From Cristatella mucedo (lineage: Eukaryota; Bryozoa; Phylactolaemata; Cristatellidae), in assembly GCA_009760855.2 (NCBI GenBank), contig WPIO01000047.1, positions 2,622,001-2,686,000 on the forward strand: DNA of 64,000 nucleotides. The letters run 5' to 3'. How positions within the stretch are numbered: the first letter of the stretch is position 1; each line of letters begins with the position of its first letter. A program made the translations under genes and the position numbers. The notes below the pieces were generated by a model that was not told the origin of the DNA, made no database searches, and saw only the letters and a program-made list of their open reading frames with translations. Positions 24,111-35,311 of this stretch are shown here, one piece after another.

Positions 24111-27100
24111 CTAAAACAAATTATCATTTTTTTAAACTCATTACAATGACAACAGTTGTCCATTTGGACTAAACTGTTGTATGTGAACTCGTGAGGCCGT
24201 TTTGAGAAATAATTCAGTCACTTTTAAAGCTATTTGTAAAAGCTGCCTGGTTAACATGTGTTTGTGGTCCTACTTAACAGTAATTGTTATTGAGTAGTTG
24301 ACTGTACGCACTGATAGTGATACACTAAGCACGCTTTAACATGTCGTCACATTGATTTTACCTTAAAGACGCTTCTAAGTTGATCCTCACTAATCACTTA
24401 TTTCTATCCTAGTAGTTATGCAATTGTGTTAACACCTAGTAATGAAGCTTAGAGAAGCGATTGCCTTCTAGAGTTGCTCACATAGTCAGTGTACGAACTA
24501 AGCCAACATTATAGCATAATAATAATAATAATAATAATATTGCACTTGATAAAGCGCCCTCAGAGAACTTAATCTCTTTCTAGGCGCCTTACATTTGCTG
24601 CAAAGTGATACGCAATAGAATAGTAAGTAAAATCATGCTTGAAAAACAAACAAAATGAATAACATGGTTAGGGGTTACATGCACTGGGTCAGCATGCAAA
24701 TGTGGTTAGTGGCAGCATGAACAGTGTCAGCACGCATAAGCACATCGAGGACGAATCACAAGGACCCACTAAATGCTGTCCTAAATAGGTATGTTTTTAA
24801 GTTTCTTTTAAATGTGGTCAGGTCAGGGGATGTTCTGATGCAGGTCGGGAGGGAGTTCCAGGCTGTGGGAGCATACGAGCTAAATGCACGGTCTCCAAAG
24901 GATTTAAGGTTTCATCATAGATCATAGCATAAACACTTGCTAAAATGTACACCACAGTAAAATATTAAACAACGTCTTGGCATTGTGCTTAAAAGGGAAA
25001 TTCCAGCGAATTGTACAAAATCATTGAAAGCAGCTCCGATGCTCGTGTTCTGAGGCTGAGGTAGGTGCTGCTACCACTTTCACATGAACTCGCAACAAAA
25101 AGATGCGATTTGTTAAGTATATATCTAAGCTATGTGGAGGTCCGATGAGAATAATAAAACTGTTGGCTTGGAAACGCCCCCCCCCCCGGAGGAAGTTATG
25201 AGTTATCACATGGTCAGGTGATCCCTGTGGATTTTGCTGCTCTCCGCCATGTATAAGGGCGGAGTAGTCTGGGACAGTTCATTGCAACGTCCGCTTATTA
25301 TCACATTACATCTTGGGGAAAGGTTCACGGTGTCGCTTTCTATTGCCGCCAGCTGCACGAAGTGGGGTCTTTCACCCGTTAACCTTCCGAGCACCAAGCC
25401 GACGCCGACCCTCACAACACCACTAGTGAAGCAAATCGGCATCGCCTACTGTGGTTTGTAAGGAAAAAAGAGCGTTATTCTAGTGCCACCGGAACCAACC
25501 TTTGGCATCTTGATGCAGTTTATTCTGAACAGTTTTTCCTGAGCCGACGGTTTTTCCAAACGTGATTTTTTCTGTCATTCTTTAAGCCCTTTGGAACGGC
25601 AGATGCGGATAACCAGCGAAGATGTAGGGCAAATAAAACACCGTCTTTCTGTTTTGAAGTGATGCAGCTGTGAAGCCCGTGGGAGTGAATATCCATGAAC
25701 GAAGGCTTCGTGCGTGTGACCTGCGGCCACCTATCTTCCCTTAGTTCTCTCGAGCCACAACGGTTGTGATGTGGAGCGGGGGGGGGGCATGGCAAGCCAA
25801 TGCAATGCGGCTTGCTCAAAAACTAAGAAAGTCGCGCCGATGCATTTTGGCTGCTGTTCCCAAAAGCTCCCATCTAAGACTTGTAGGTTTTCTCTAGCAC
25901 CAATCGTCTAGTTGTTATGCTCTCCTCCTGAGCCTCAGGCTCTGCCTTCTGCTGATCTCTGAGCACGGCTTCGACTGCCCAACCGCTCCAAACTCTACCA
26001 GTGAGTAGATTTGCGTTTTTGCTTTTAATGAAGTGGTGTACAAGATAGTTATTTTCAATTTTTTAATCAGTGTCACTTCCTTTGGTCCCGTCAGAGCAGC
26101 TTTGCACTGGTTCATTTCTGCAATCAGTTTTGGCAAGAAAAACAGTTGCAACAGAAGTACTGTTTATTTGACCTCTCTATCGCAGTAATTTCAATATTCA
26201 GAGTGACCGTAGAGTGTCTGCCATGGGACTCAGTACCATAATACATTGGCACTTGAAGGTACGCATCTGACTACTCTTAGTCGCCGGTCCAGTGCTATCA
26301 AGTGAATCGAATCAAGACCACTCTTCCATCTACGTTCAGCAGCAAGCTCTGAAGTCACGATTTTCAGCTCGCTCTTACTTGCTTGAGCTTAGTTCTGGTG
26401 TGTTTGGGGTGTGCTCTAATCCCCACATAGGTGTCGGTAAATGTAGCTCTGCAACCACTGTACCTGTTATGGTCGGTCGTTTGAGAGATCATCCACTGTT
26501 CGGTTTATACGAGTACGTATTAGTGAGAGCAAGCTCAACGAGCGGTTCGCCCGGCCCCCAGCATCATTGTCAACACCCGAATACAGAAGTGGCCTGTAGG
26601 GCTGCGGTGGCGATTAAAGTAACAACTGATAAATAAAGTGTGAGCGGAAGCGGTTTGATTTATATGGGCACAAAGGAAAACTCCCCTCAAGTAAAACGAT
26701 GGCGCAAGTTCTGCATTTCTTGCCAGTTGCTTGGCCGATCCAGATTCTGAGATCAAGCTGTAACCAGCAACTAAGAGCACAGAGCTGGCAACCAATAATT
26801 ATACCTTAAGAGTCCTGAGTCATGGTTGGTCTTTGGGTGGGAATAACTTGCTGGTTATTTAATGAAATAGCGAATAATGGAGGAGCGAGAAAATCGAAAG
26901 GAAAACCCGTTCATAAACTTCCTACCATTATTTTAAGGGGAAATGGTAATAAAATGTATATCGAACGTAATGACCTCAATAAAAACTCGTGTAAACTGTC
27001 CCAATACTTGAATCAACCAATACACTGCCTAAAGGCGTTTAAATATTTATTCTTGGCCACTCATAGCTTTCACTTCCTCGAACACGTATTGGCGTGCATG

Positions 27101-30100
27101 CATATGCAGTGCGCGGGATAAATGCATAAACGTGTAAGTATAAATGTCGACGGTAAGAAAATGTATGCAAGCATGCCTGCATATCCTGGTAAATGATTTC
27201 ATCATCAAATATTGAAGCTCGAAAATTGCAGTGCGTTTAACGAGCGAATTAAATTGTGTTCGTAAAATAAATGGAAACTTTTCCTTGCTAACTAGCTGAC
27301 ATAGTTTGCAAGTCTTTTATTTGCCTATTGCCTTTCATGAACAAAATAATGCTCACGATCGTTATCTCGTAATGCCACAGAATTGCAGTCAATGCACCAA
27401 ATGCTGGAAAACCGGCTGCGTGTACTAGTTGTTTTAGCAACTAAATCCAGTTTTAGACTTTGCTGGGGTTCTATCTCGCAGATTCGGAGACTAGATTCCG
27501 CAAGAATATACTCTCATACCTTTGATAAAGTGATGTACATCTCCTGTTCTGCCAGGCGGCGTCCTATGCACATCCTGGCACCGTGACCCCAAACGAGCTG
27601 GGTCACTACCGCGGCGTCGGTTGAATTCTTGGCAATCCACCTTTCAGGAACAAACGCGGTCGGTCGTTCAAACAATAACGGGCATCTATTCATGTGGTAG
27701 GTGTTGGCTTGGACGTGCGTCTGCACAAGAGAGTGACATAGGTTTTTCAGAAGATCAAATGAACACTTTGAGCTAGCTTTAAGTTCTCATGACGCAACAC
27801 GTCGGCCGACGAAACAGGCCCGTGAATACAGGACCAGACATTAGCGGCTGTAATCCCGCTTGAACGGACGATAAAGATTGCACTTTGCCGGAGACGAGTG
27901 CGCTACCCACGTCTTTCAGTGCCAGCACCTCAGCTCTAGGCAAGACCCTGTCTATGAGGAGAGGGAGGAGAGGCCGCCGCCGCTGCTGCTCCCGCAGCTC
28001 TTTGCAAGCTCACCCCGGCAGGCAGGCGATATCCGCACACTTCTACGTCCTCGCTGAGGAACCTGCTGGTGGCGAACGCCGGCGTGTACAGCCTGAAGCA
28101 AGTGGTTGCACGAGAAAGTACTCGTACCGCTGCCGCGAGAGGACGCTTGAGCGAGACTTGAGGCCGCGACACTCATTGTGCTAGGTCGCTGCAGCCTGCT
28201 GTCGCCGCAGCCCGTGCGTGACGCAAAATCAGCGGCCACAGCTCACCTGAGCGTCTCTTTGACACACGCCTTAAGGTAGGGTGTTCCGGAGGCGCTGTCC
28301 CAATTCAGGTGATGCTCACCGGATGAGCTCGTGCGACAGACCTCGTCGTACAGCTTGTCCTGGAAGTGGCTGTGCGGCTCGCTCATTCGGTAGAGACACC
28401 ACAGCAGAGTGTTGGCCACCTAGCGGACGTCGCGTGACACTTTGCAATTGCAATGCGCCCGAGTGGCCGGCTGAATGCAGGCTTGGGGATACCGGCTTGG
28501 GTAACTCGGCGACGGGGGCGGCAGCGGCGACGACCGGCGACGCGACGCTGCGCCAGCGTATTTTTCGGGAATCCCACCGTCTCCACGGAGCCGACCATGA
28601 GTTCAACGACGAGCGCTTCCACTTCCGTCTTGCTTAGCTCGCCGCTCTGAAGGAGCAAGTCACCCAGCAGCGACCCACTGGTTAGGCCGACAACGTCGCC
28701 GCCCAGAACCGCTGTCGACGGCTTGCTGCGCTGCTGAGAGGAGAAAGCGAGAGGAGACAGATTGGCATGAATCGGACGGCGACGCTGAGCAAGTGGGGTG
28801 AACTCATTCGAACGCCGCCGCGATGCGGTGCAGCCACACAGTCCTCTTCCTCCTGGCACCACCGAGGTGGCCGAGCGAACTCACCGATGACAGAATCGAA
28901 GCTCCGAGGCTGAACACGTGATCGCAGTGAGCCGCGAACGTGCGCCAGCTGGGCGTCGAGAAGTGCTTGTAGGTCGGCACGCCGAACATGAGCCGCTGCA
29001 TGCCGTGGAACAGGCCGTGCAAATTGGCGACGAACTCACGGCCCGACTCGGAGCCGTCGTCCAGAGCGCCCACGCGCGCTCCCAGCAATGCCGAGCCGAC
29101 GGCTGTTGGAGCAAGCGGACAGAAACGATGCTAGACCGCGATGGCTCGCTCACGCCGGCTGGGCGCACGAGAGAGGCTGGAAGCGAGCGAGCCGGCGCTG
29201 TCAGCTTCGCGGACGCGCACGCTCGTCGCGCGGCCAGCTCGGGCGGAGCTTGGGCATGCGAGCTGGCGCCTCGCACTCACACTCCAGCGCCCATCTGAAG
29301 AAAGCGTCCTCCAGCGAACGCCGGTAGTGGCCGTGCTCGTCGAGACCGCTGCCCAGGTATTCCAGCAGATCGTCTGCTACGGCGCTCATCGCCGATGCAA
29401 ATGGTTTCACTTCCTCTGGCCTCAACAGCTTCTTATTAATGGCGGTACGATGTCGCAGCCACTCTTGACCGTTTCTGAAGTGTGAGTTCGTAAGCGCGTT
29501 ATAGATAGTGCTTTACCACGTATCAAGCCGTTGTCAATTCGAAACGAGCGCCTTTCGTGCTATCCAGCAAAGTAGTCCAATGCAATGACCTCGGGCCTCT
29601 GCTCATTTTTTCGTGATTTGCATCTGGATACCATTGACAACCAGTTGCCGTGCTTCATGTCACTCCACTGCGAAGTTAACCCGAGCCTGATTGCTTTTCA
29701 AAACACTGTTTTAGTTCTGGAATGCATCTGTGGCTTTGAAACGTCTACTGTGAGCTCATTCACATGTTTCCTTGTAGATATTGTCGTTAGTAAATGAACA
29801 TCAATACGGCTGCACTATACCAGTTGCAGCGAACGATGAAAGGCATTTGGTGAGCCGTAATGGCACACTAGGTAAGGCGGATGCTTTTCATGACCTCAGT
29901 CGTGAGGTCGTGGGTTCTAATCCTGCGGTGGACGAGCTTTTATCGCCACTAAAAGTGGTGGCGATAGCCTTAAAGGCTCTTCTGTCGATATACAAAAGAG
30001 GTTTTTAAATCAGCTAGTATTTAATTTTACTTTTATTTAATTGCCCGCATGCGTCCTAGCGGATGTAGCGGATTTGGCTCAGGAAAGGTTACACCATGCA

Positions 30101-32388
30101 TATGGGAAGATGGCTATTATTGCGGTGCAGTTCTCACCAAACCAGGCCGTAGCCAGGAATAAGAGATGATGCGAAAGGTGGAAATTTTAGCGTTCTCTAT
30201 AAAGCTGTAGGAGGTAGCTCCGCGTCCACTTACGCATTGGTCAAACCTTCTCCGAGTCCCCTCAATAATCGGTAATGCTGTAGCGGCCCGAGGGGCAGCC
30301 GTAAAGGCGTCTTTCCTTCTTTTTGCATAACCTTCCTATATTCCTTCAAGTCACTGACCACGACGTTGGTCATAGGCCCAATCTTCTCTTTATATATTGG
30401 CCCATACTCAGTTGCCCTCTTGGAGTATCCCTGGAAAAAATAATAATGATAACAGCAGTAACAATGATAATAACAATAGCAAATATCGGCACTGTGGGAA
30501 TTTCTCAGAAATGAAGCCAGTGCCAGCACTCATGATGATCACCTCAAACATTTTGTTAAAGGATAGTCCGTCTTGTTCGCAGATGTATTTGTGTGCTGTT
30601 CCAATGAATGGCAATCCTTTGGGACCGGGAATATCTGCGAAACTTCTTAATGATGCCTACGAGAGTGAAGCATTAGAATTGTATACGATATCTGAAAGCT
30701 GGCAGCAAGGCATTTATACTTGTACTGCATGACACATTGCTGCTAAGCTTGTGGCTAATGTCACTAAAAGGTCGCAGACTAGGAGTCTTGAACTTCCATT
30801 TAGATTATCGGGAAGCCAGGTGAGCAGTAACCTTTCGTGTGCCACAATCCATCTTCAATCATTATTTCATGGTCTCATTGTATGGCAATAACTAGAGAAG
30901 AGCCCTTTCTTCCTCTCAGAGCCCATAATCTAAACCAGCAGCAGTCTGGCTATGGTCACCAGCAGCAGGTCTCTTTGCCGTAAACCTCAAACTCCGATCA
31001 TTAGAATTGCTGCTTAGCTAGGAGTGAATCGTCGACCTTAGTGGTCTTTCGGTAGTTTCAATATTTAGACAACTAACGGTTGGCCAGAGTTAAATCTCTT
31101 AGATAATTTTTTTCGTTTTCTTTTCTGGACCTCTGAAGCACACACGGAAATGTTGCAGCCTAATGAAGGTCTGAAATTGAAGGCTCGGAACTTGCATAGC
31201 TCGCTCAGTGCCCTCCTCAACTCTTTGTATCGCGTGACATATTTGCAGCCACTGCATGGAGATAGCAGTAAAGAGCCAATCAGCTATCTAAGATTGCATG
31301 TACGACTGCAGTTAGCTGAAAGGCCAGCGGCAGAGAGGACGCAGGTAGCATTGTCACGCACCATGCAGCTGCCACCACATCAGCACCTAAAAACTTTTCT
31401 TGAGTGTGAGGTTTAAGGCATTGGACCAAAGCAGGCTGAGGCAAGTAGAAAGCGACATTAAGGATACAACTACAGACTTGTCTTATCACTGCAAACTCGG
31501 TCGCCATCACAGTGGGTAGTTTAGCAGGAGTTAGAGTTTCTGCTGTGAAAGGCTGATTGGCCATTTGTTTCAATAACCTGTCTCGTTGTTGACTGTGATT
31601 TGTATGCTAAAATACTGGGCTAATGATTACCTTAGGGGCAGATCTCTAACTAGAATTGCATAAATTTCTAAATATGGGCAATTTTTTGTGATCTTGCTTT
31701 AATTAAATTTACTAAATTAAATTTTAAATTAAATTTATTTAATAAAATTTAAATTTAAATTTACTTTAAATTTACTTTTGAACTATAAATTTATTTTACA
31801 ATTCGAACTTATATTCGAATAGGTCTTCGTCCCTTCCGTCAGCGGCGGTTAGTGAAGAACTAGTGATTGCTGTCAATTAGTATTTAAGCCTAGCCGAGCT
31901 TGTTTGGCCGAGTGGCTAAGGTGCTCGCCCCTACTCAAGACTTGCCGAGGTCGTTGGCTCGAGCCCCGCGGCATATGTAAAGCGCTTGTATAGAGATTAA
32001 GTTCTCTTGGGCGCTCTAAAAGAGAATTATATTTCAATGAATCTTTCATTAACATGCTCTGGGAGCTCTGACTCTATCAACATTAACTAAAAAGTCTAGC
32101 AACCGTAAGGAAAGATAAACAAGCATTTAATTCATGAACTTGAGCTTTGAACAATGGAATATGAATTCATTAAGAATTAGATGAAATAGCGATAACAGTT
32201 TATTGGAAGGAGCTGGTATTTTGAATTAAGCAGCAACCAAAATATTAAGCTCAGCAAAAAGATGCCAAATGTAGACTCATTACCTTACTCTCTCTAGATT
32301 TCTCGGACATATTTCTGAGGCAAAAGAGGCAGCCAACGAATTTAAGAGTAAACGTGTGCAGTTCATGACGCCATGACAATCGCACCAT
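23997..32388 (-). CDS. Cytochrome P450, mitochondrial clan (gene A), 10 exons
   Basis: Heme-thiolate monooxygenase, expected in the inner mitochondrial membrane with electrons from adrenodoxin. Exons in order: 32388-32284 (presequence, least certain), 30656-30543, 30430-30234, 29474-29281, 29102-28885, 28733-28578, 28419-28247, 28092-28014, 27720-27520 and 24110-23997. They sum to 1551 bp, a product of 516 residues, with every splice phase consistent. Motifs in order: IPGPKGLPFIGT; WLRHRTAINKKLL (C helix); WALESVGSALLGARVG; I helix ELMVGSVETVANTLLW, with Glu-Thr where Asp-Thr is usual; K helix KETLR (ExxR); FVPERW; and heme loop WGHGARMCIGRR with the Cys ligand. The last exon ends MRFVERR then TAA. 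No frame break was seen, so it is probably functional. Exons 4-8 lie in a markedly GC-rich block. Intron 9 is about 3.4 kb and holds a LINE. Family and substrate cannot be assigned. Confidence 0.9.
24518..24918 (-). mobile_element. LINE 3' fragment inside P450 A intron 9
   Basis: Minus-strand copy with an ATT-repeat tail (about 24520-24540 as AAT on +), the conserved hairpin, the 3' UTR, and the end of the RT ORF (the + strand shows the complement of LWNSLPTCIRTSPDLTTF). It is nearly superimposable on 63301-63705 (-), so both are recent. It has the same orientation as the host gene. Confidence 0.88.
24935..27300. other. P450 A intron 9, remainder
   Basis: No exon recognised. There is a run of ten C at about 25177-25187 and a run of G at about 25779-25787. 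Frames such as 26292-26636 (+) and 25915-26151 (-) match nothing I know. Confidence 0.5.
27520..27720 (-). CDS. P450 A heme-binding exon
   Basis: This exon of 67 codons opens THVQANTYHMNR, contains FVPERW, and then the heme loop LVWGHGARMCIGRRLAEQE. The axial Cys and the G-x-R-x-C-x-G core are intact, but the first loop residue is Trp, not the family's Phe. By eye it is about 60% identical to gene B exon 9 (48476-48688), which is four codons longer. Confidence 0.93.
29840..30022 (+). mobile_element. tRNA-related SINE (family 1), forward copy in P450 A intron 3
   Basis: The clearest sense copy. A tRNA-like head (GAGCCGTAATGGCACACTAG, then GGTCGTGGGTTCTAATCC as B box) is followed by the hairpin TATCGCCACTAAAAGTGGTGG and the end TTTAAATCAGCTAGTATTT. 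It lies antisense to the P450 gene in its 759-bp intron 3. Confidence 0.85.
30430..30480. repeat. AT-rich simple sequence (imperfect TAA/CAA runs)
   Basis: Imperfect trinucleotide-like repeats fill most of the 112-bp intron 2 of P450 A and form its polypyrimidine side on the minus strand. Confidence 0.6.
31680..31800. repeat. AAATTT-rich low-complexity block
   Basis: About 110 bp composed almost only of A and T in AAATTTA/TTAAAT words, largely self-complementary, within intron 1 of P450 A. Confidence 0.8.
31890..32040 (+). mobile_element. tRNA-headed SINE with LINE-like tail (family 2)
   Basis: The head resembles a tRNA with a long variable arm (Ser/Leu type): TTGGCCGAGTGGCTAAGG is a good A-box region and GGCTCGAGCCCC a B box. 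It is followed immediately by the LINE 3' hairpin (GTAAAGCGCTTGTATAGAGA to GGGCGCTCT). This is a classical SINE that borrows the tail of a resident LINE for retrotransposition. Confidence 0.8.
32284..32388 (-). CDS. Candidate first exon of P450 A (mitochondrial presequence)
   Basis: Thirty-five codons starting at an ATG in strong context (A at -3, G at +4), ending SRESK at a GTAATG donor in phase 0, as needed by the exon at 30656. The peptide is basic with Arg, Ser and His and one acidic pair, which is acceptable for mitochondrial import. Gene B has an equivalent exon in the equivalent place. The frame also opens at Met codons up to 32448, so the start could be longer. This is the least certain exon of the gene. 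Confidence 0.45.
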
Positions 32389-32517
32389 TTTAGTTTGTGA
32401 AGCTTCGATATTCATAATAGGTATAATAGTCGCCTGATTCCTAACCAATATCGGAATATGAATTGTCAGTATACTTGTGTAGCTTTCGAGCTCTTGTGTG
32501 GTACAGACTCTTTAAAG

Positions 32518-32704
32518 CAGCGGTTCTCAACCACAGGATTGCGACCCCTTTGAATGTCGAACGACCCTTTCACAGGGTTCGTTAAAGACCATCAGAAAAC
32601 ATGTATTTCCACATTTTGCATACAGTAATTTTACGCTTGAGGGTCGCCACAACATGAGGAACTGTAATAAAGGGTCGCGGCTTAATGAAGGCTGAGAACC
32701 ACTG
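32518..32704. mobile_element. Non-autonomous hAT element resembling SPIN, with target-site duplication
   Basis: A 187-bp element with terminal inverted repeats CAGCGGTTCTCAACC and, at the other end in complement, CAGTGGTTCTCAGCC (13 of 15 identical). It is flanked by 8-bp duplications CTTTAAAG (32510-32517) and CTCTAAAG (32705-32712) with one mismatch, as hAT transposases produce. Inside, GACCCCTTT, GTCGAACGACCCTTTCACAG and CATGAGGAACTGTAATAAAG correspond, as I remember it, to the non-autonomous SPIN consensus from tetrapods. It has no coding capacity. Substitutions between the ends and in the duplication show that it is not brand new. Confidence 0.85.
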
Positions 32705-32719
32705 CTCTAAAGGAATAAC

Positions 32720-34325
32720 AAATTTTCCTAAATATTTAATGGCACAACTTCACAGTTGGAATTCAGCTTAACGTGTATTCGTTACGCATCAGCCTTTAGC
32801 TATGCACTGAAAGGTGAATTTCAAATGACCCTCAGAACTACCTACTATGGGTAAGTAAGTCTCCCCTCTCCGTTTCTGCTGAAGCGGTCCCTTCCCTAAG
32901 TTGGATTGCACTTCCATTTGTTTGCAAAGGTAAACTCTGCGTACCTGTAGTAACTCGATACTTTCCTGGTCACATTCCATTTCTTGACAAAATTGTTGGC
33001 AAATGTGGCTACTTATTCATTTACTGATGGCGTAGCATTAGAAATTTTTATATCGTGTATCTTGAGGTTTTATTTTACTACGGCATTGTATAACTTATTT
33101 TTAGCTGGTGCATAACAGTATGGAAAATTGTGAACGCACATTCCACTTTATTCGTTTTAGAATGCCGAGATCTTAAGAATTTAGAGGCTCAGAATTTCTT
33201 TTCTTTTATTAAAGCATTTTGTATTAGACTTTAAGCTGCAACTGAACACTGTGATGCTAAGAAGAAGTATTGGGTAACGTAGCGAATATTAGCATGCCAG
33301 GCATCTGTTATTACAAGGTAGCTGATAACCACCTTACTAAAATTCTTCTAATAATCCTCTGTAACAGAAAGACGTTCTAACCGCCTTTTTTGATACTTAC
33401 GCGTAAAATCTAAAAAAATATAATATCTACATAAAAAGCGATATGATACAATTATGACGATGTACATTGAAAGACAGTCCAGTCACTCAAACCGCAGTCA
33501 CACCTCACTTGGTGAGCTTACCAGGCCCCGTGTTGCAGTGGGCTCTACACAATATTAGGCAGGCGGGTAGTCTATTGAGCAGCCCAGACAAAAAAAATGC
33601 ATAGATACTTTAACTATTCTACTGGTTGCTACATGTCCTATGCAATTGCTCTTGCTTGTAAAGTAATCGATTAGATATAACGTCTACACAACGATTTAGT
33701 AAAATGTCACTGTACTATTTTGCAAATTACGAATAGCCACACTAACTCTCTTGAGCGGCTTATTCCGTCTATTGCTACTGTGGATCATGGCCGAAGCAGG
33801 ATCACATTCTCATTTAAGGCGAATTTAGATGCGATCTACGCAGCTCTGTTTACGTACCAGCCTGGAGATGCCCGTCATGATGAAAATTGATCAAGGACGC
33901 TGTCTATTCGGCCAAGGCCGCCGTCTGTCTATTCGGTGAACCAGCTGATCACCAAGCTGACTCGACTTCAGATTTCTAGCCAAAGACTGTAGTCTGCCAT
34001 TTGTTAAATTCAGCATCGATCGATAGTGGCAGCTAATCAATATGAGCGACATTTACATCAGGCTTTTATGCAGGCCTAGTGTTTCAGTTCTTGCTCCCGT
34101 AGCCATTGCTTCATTTTAAAATTACCAACTTTATTATATGGGTGCTATTAAAAATCACAGGCTAATAATATTTCCTGAAACAGCATCGGCAAGTGACTTT
34201 AACCGTGTTTCATGGTTACTAGCGATGGATTACAAGTGGAGCCGCTCGGAACAAGCTAAACAAGAACTGCAAACAGCAGCGAAATGAAGCGATTAAGACA
34301 GAGAATGATAGTGTTACTCCAAGCT

Positions 34326-34375
<50 letters not shown>

Positions 34376-35300
34376 GCACACACACACACGCACGCATATT
34401 TATATATACATATATATCCTTGTATTTATATATAACTCATGTCCAGACACTGACCTCCTAGTGATGTACTTATAAGATCCGATTATTGGTTAGACTACGT
34501 AGCAGCCTTGTAAGTTTGGTTCAAGAAAGTATACTAAATGTACAAAATGAAGTAGCATTTTCAAATTAATATGGCAGAGTTTGAAGTAACGAATACGTGA
34601 ATTTTAACGAAATGATAACCACTTACACCCAATAAACGCCAGTTTAAAATTGTATTCGCTGTAAAATTGTTATAAAAAAGCTCTTTAGTATCACAATTTC
34701 CTTAGGTTATGCAAGGAACAGCTGAGACTTTTGAGATCCAAGTATTGGTTCTGGCACGGAAAATTCTGGTGGTTTATATTTAACACCAATAACCATAAAG
34801 TGGTGAGTAACTGAGTGATCTTAATTTTCAAAAGGGGGTAGCAAAAGACGCTGACATGGTCATTCAATGCATTTGAATACTTCTTCATTTGTTTTTCCAT
34901 AGCTTCTAGTTACTACTCGCATAAGCAGCAGACTTTTACTCGATGGTTAACTAAGACAGTTCACAGGCTTTTTCTTGAAAATGTCAATAAGTTCTCTCTC
35001 ACGGTCCCTTAGGCGACAACTAAAATATGCTCTAAATAATGTCGCTTACCTACTTCATAAGCCCCTTATATGTGCGTAAAAAGCATGATCTGACGTATCT
35101 CCAAGTATTTTTGTACACATTCAAGTAAGGACGCACGAGACGGTGCGTCATTTTAAGAGCACTGAGTTTGAGGCCAGAACTATTACTTGTAAGCCGGACT
35201 TGGTGCACTCTCGTTTTGTAGGGTCATGCTTTCCAGTCCAAGATCTGGCCTCTTTTAACTAAGGTTAAGAGGTGATATTCAATATTTTTATGTTCGTACG
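32720..35300. other. Intergenic between the divergent P450 genes, left part
   Basis: No gene recognised. A CA microsatellite lies at 34329-34398. Confidence 0.5.
34329..34398 (+). repeat. (CA)n microsatellite
   Basis: About 34 CA dinucleotides with a few CG interruptions, followed by short TA runs to about 34430. Confidence 0.95.
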
Positions 35301-35311
35301 CAATCTGTTAA

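Noticed and set aside
27885-29485. Many long frames on both strands in the GC-rich block
   Set aside because: Stop-poor GC-rich DNA. Only the minus-strand segments bounded by matching splice phases correspond to P450 exons.
31890-32000. Functional tRNA gene
   Set aside because: The A- and B-box regions look tRNA-like, but the LINE-type hairpin follows directly and no clean acceptor stem closes, so it is a SINE.
23997-32388. P450 A as a pseudogene, because no single frame is long
   Set aside because: All ten exons join in phase with canonical splice sites, catalytic residues are kept, and the stop is at the expected place.
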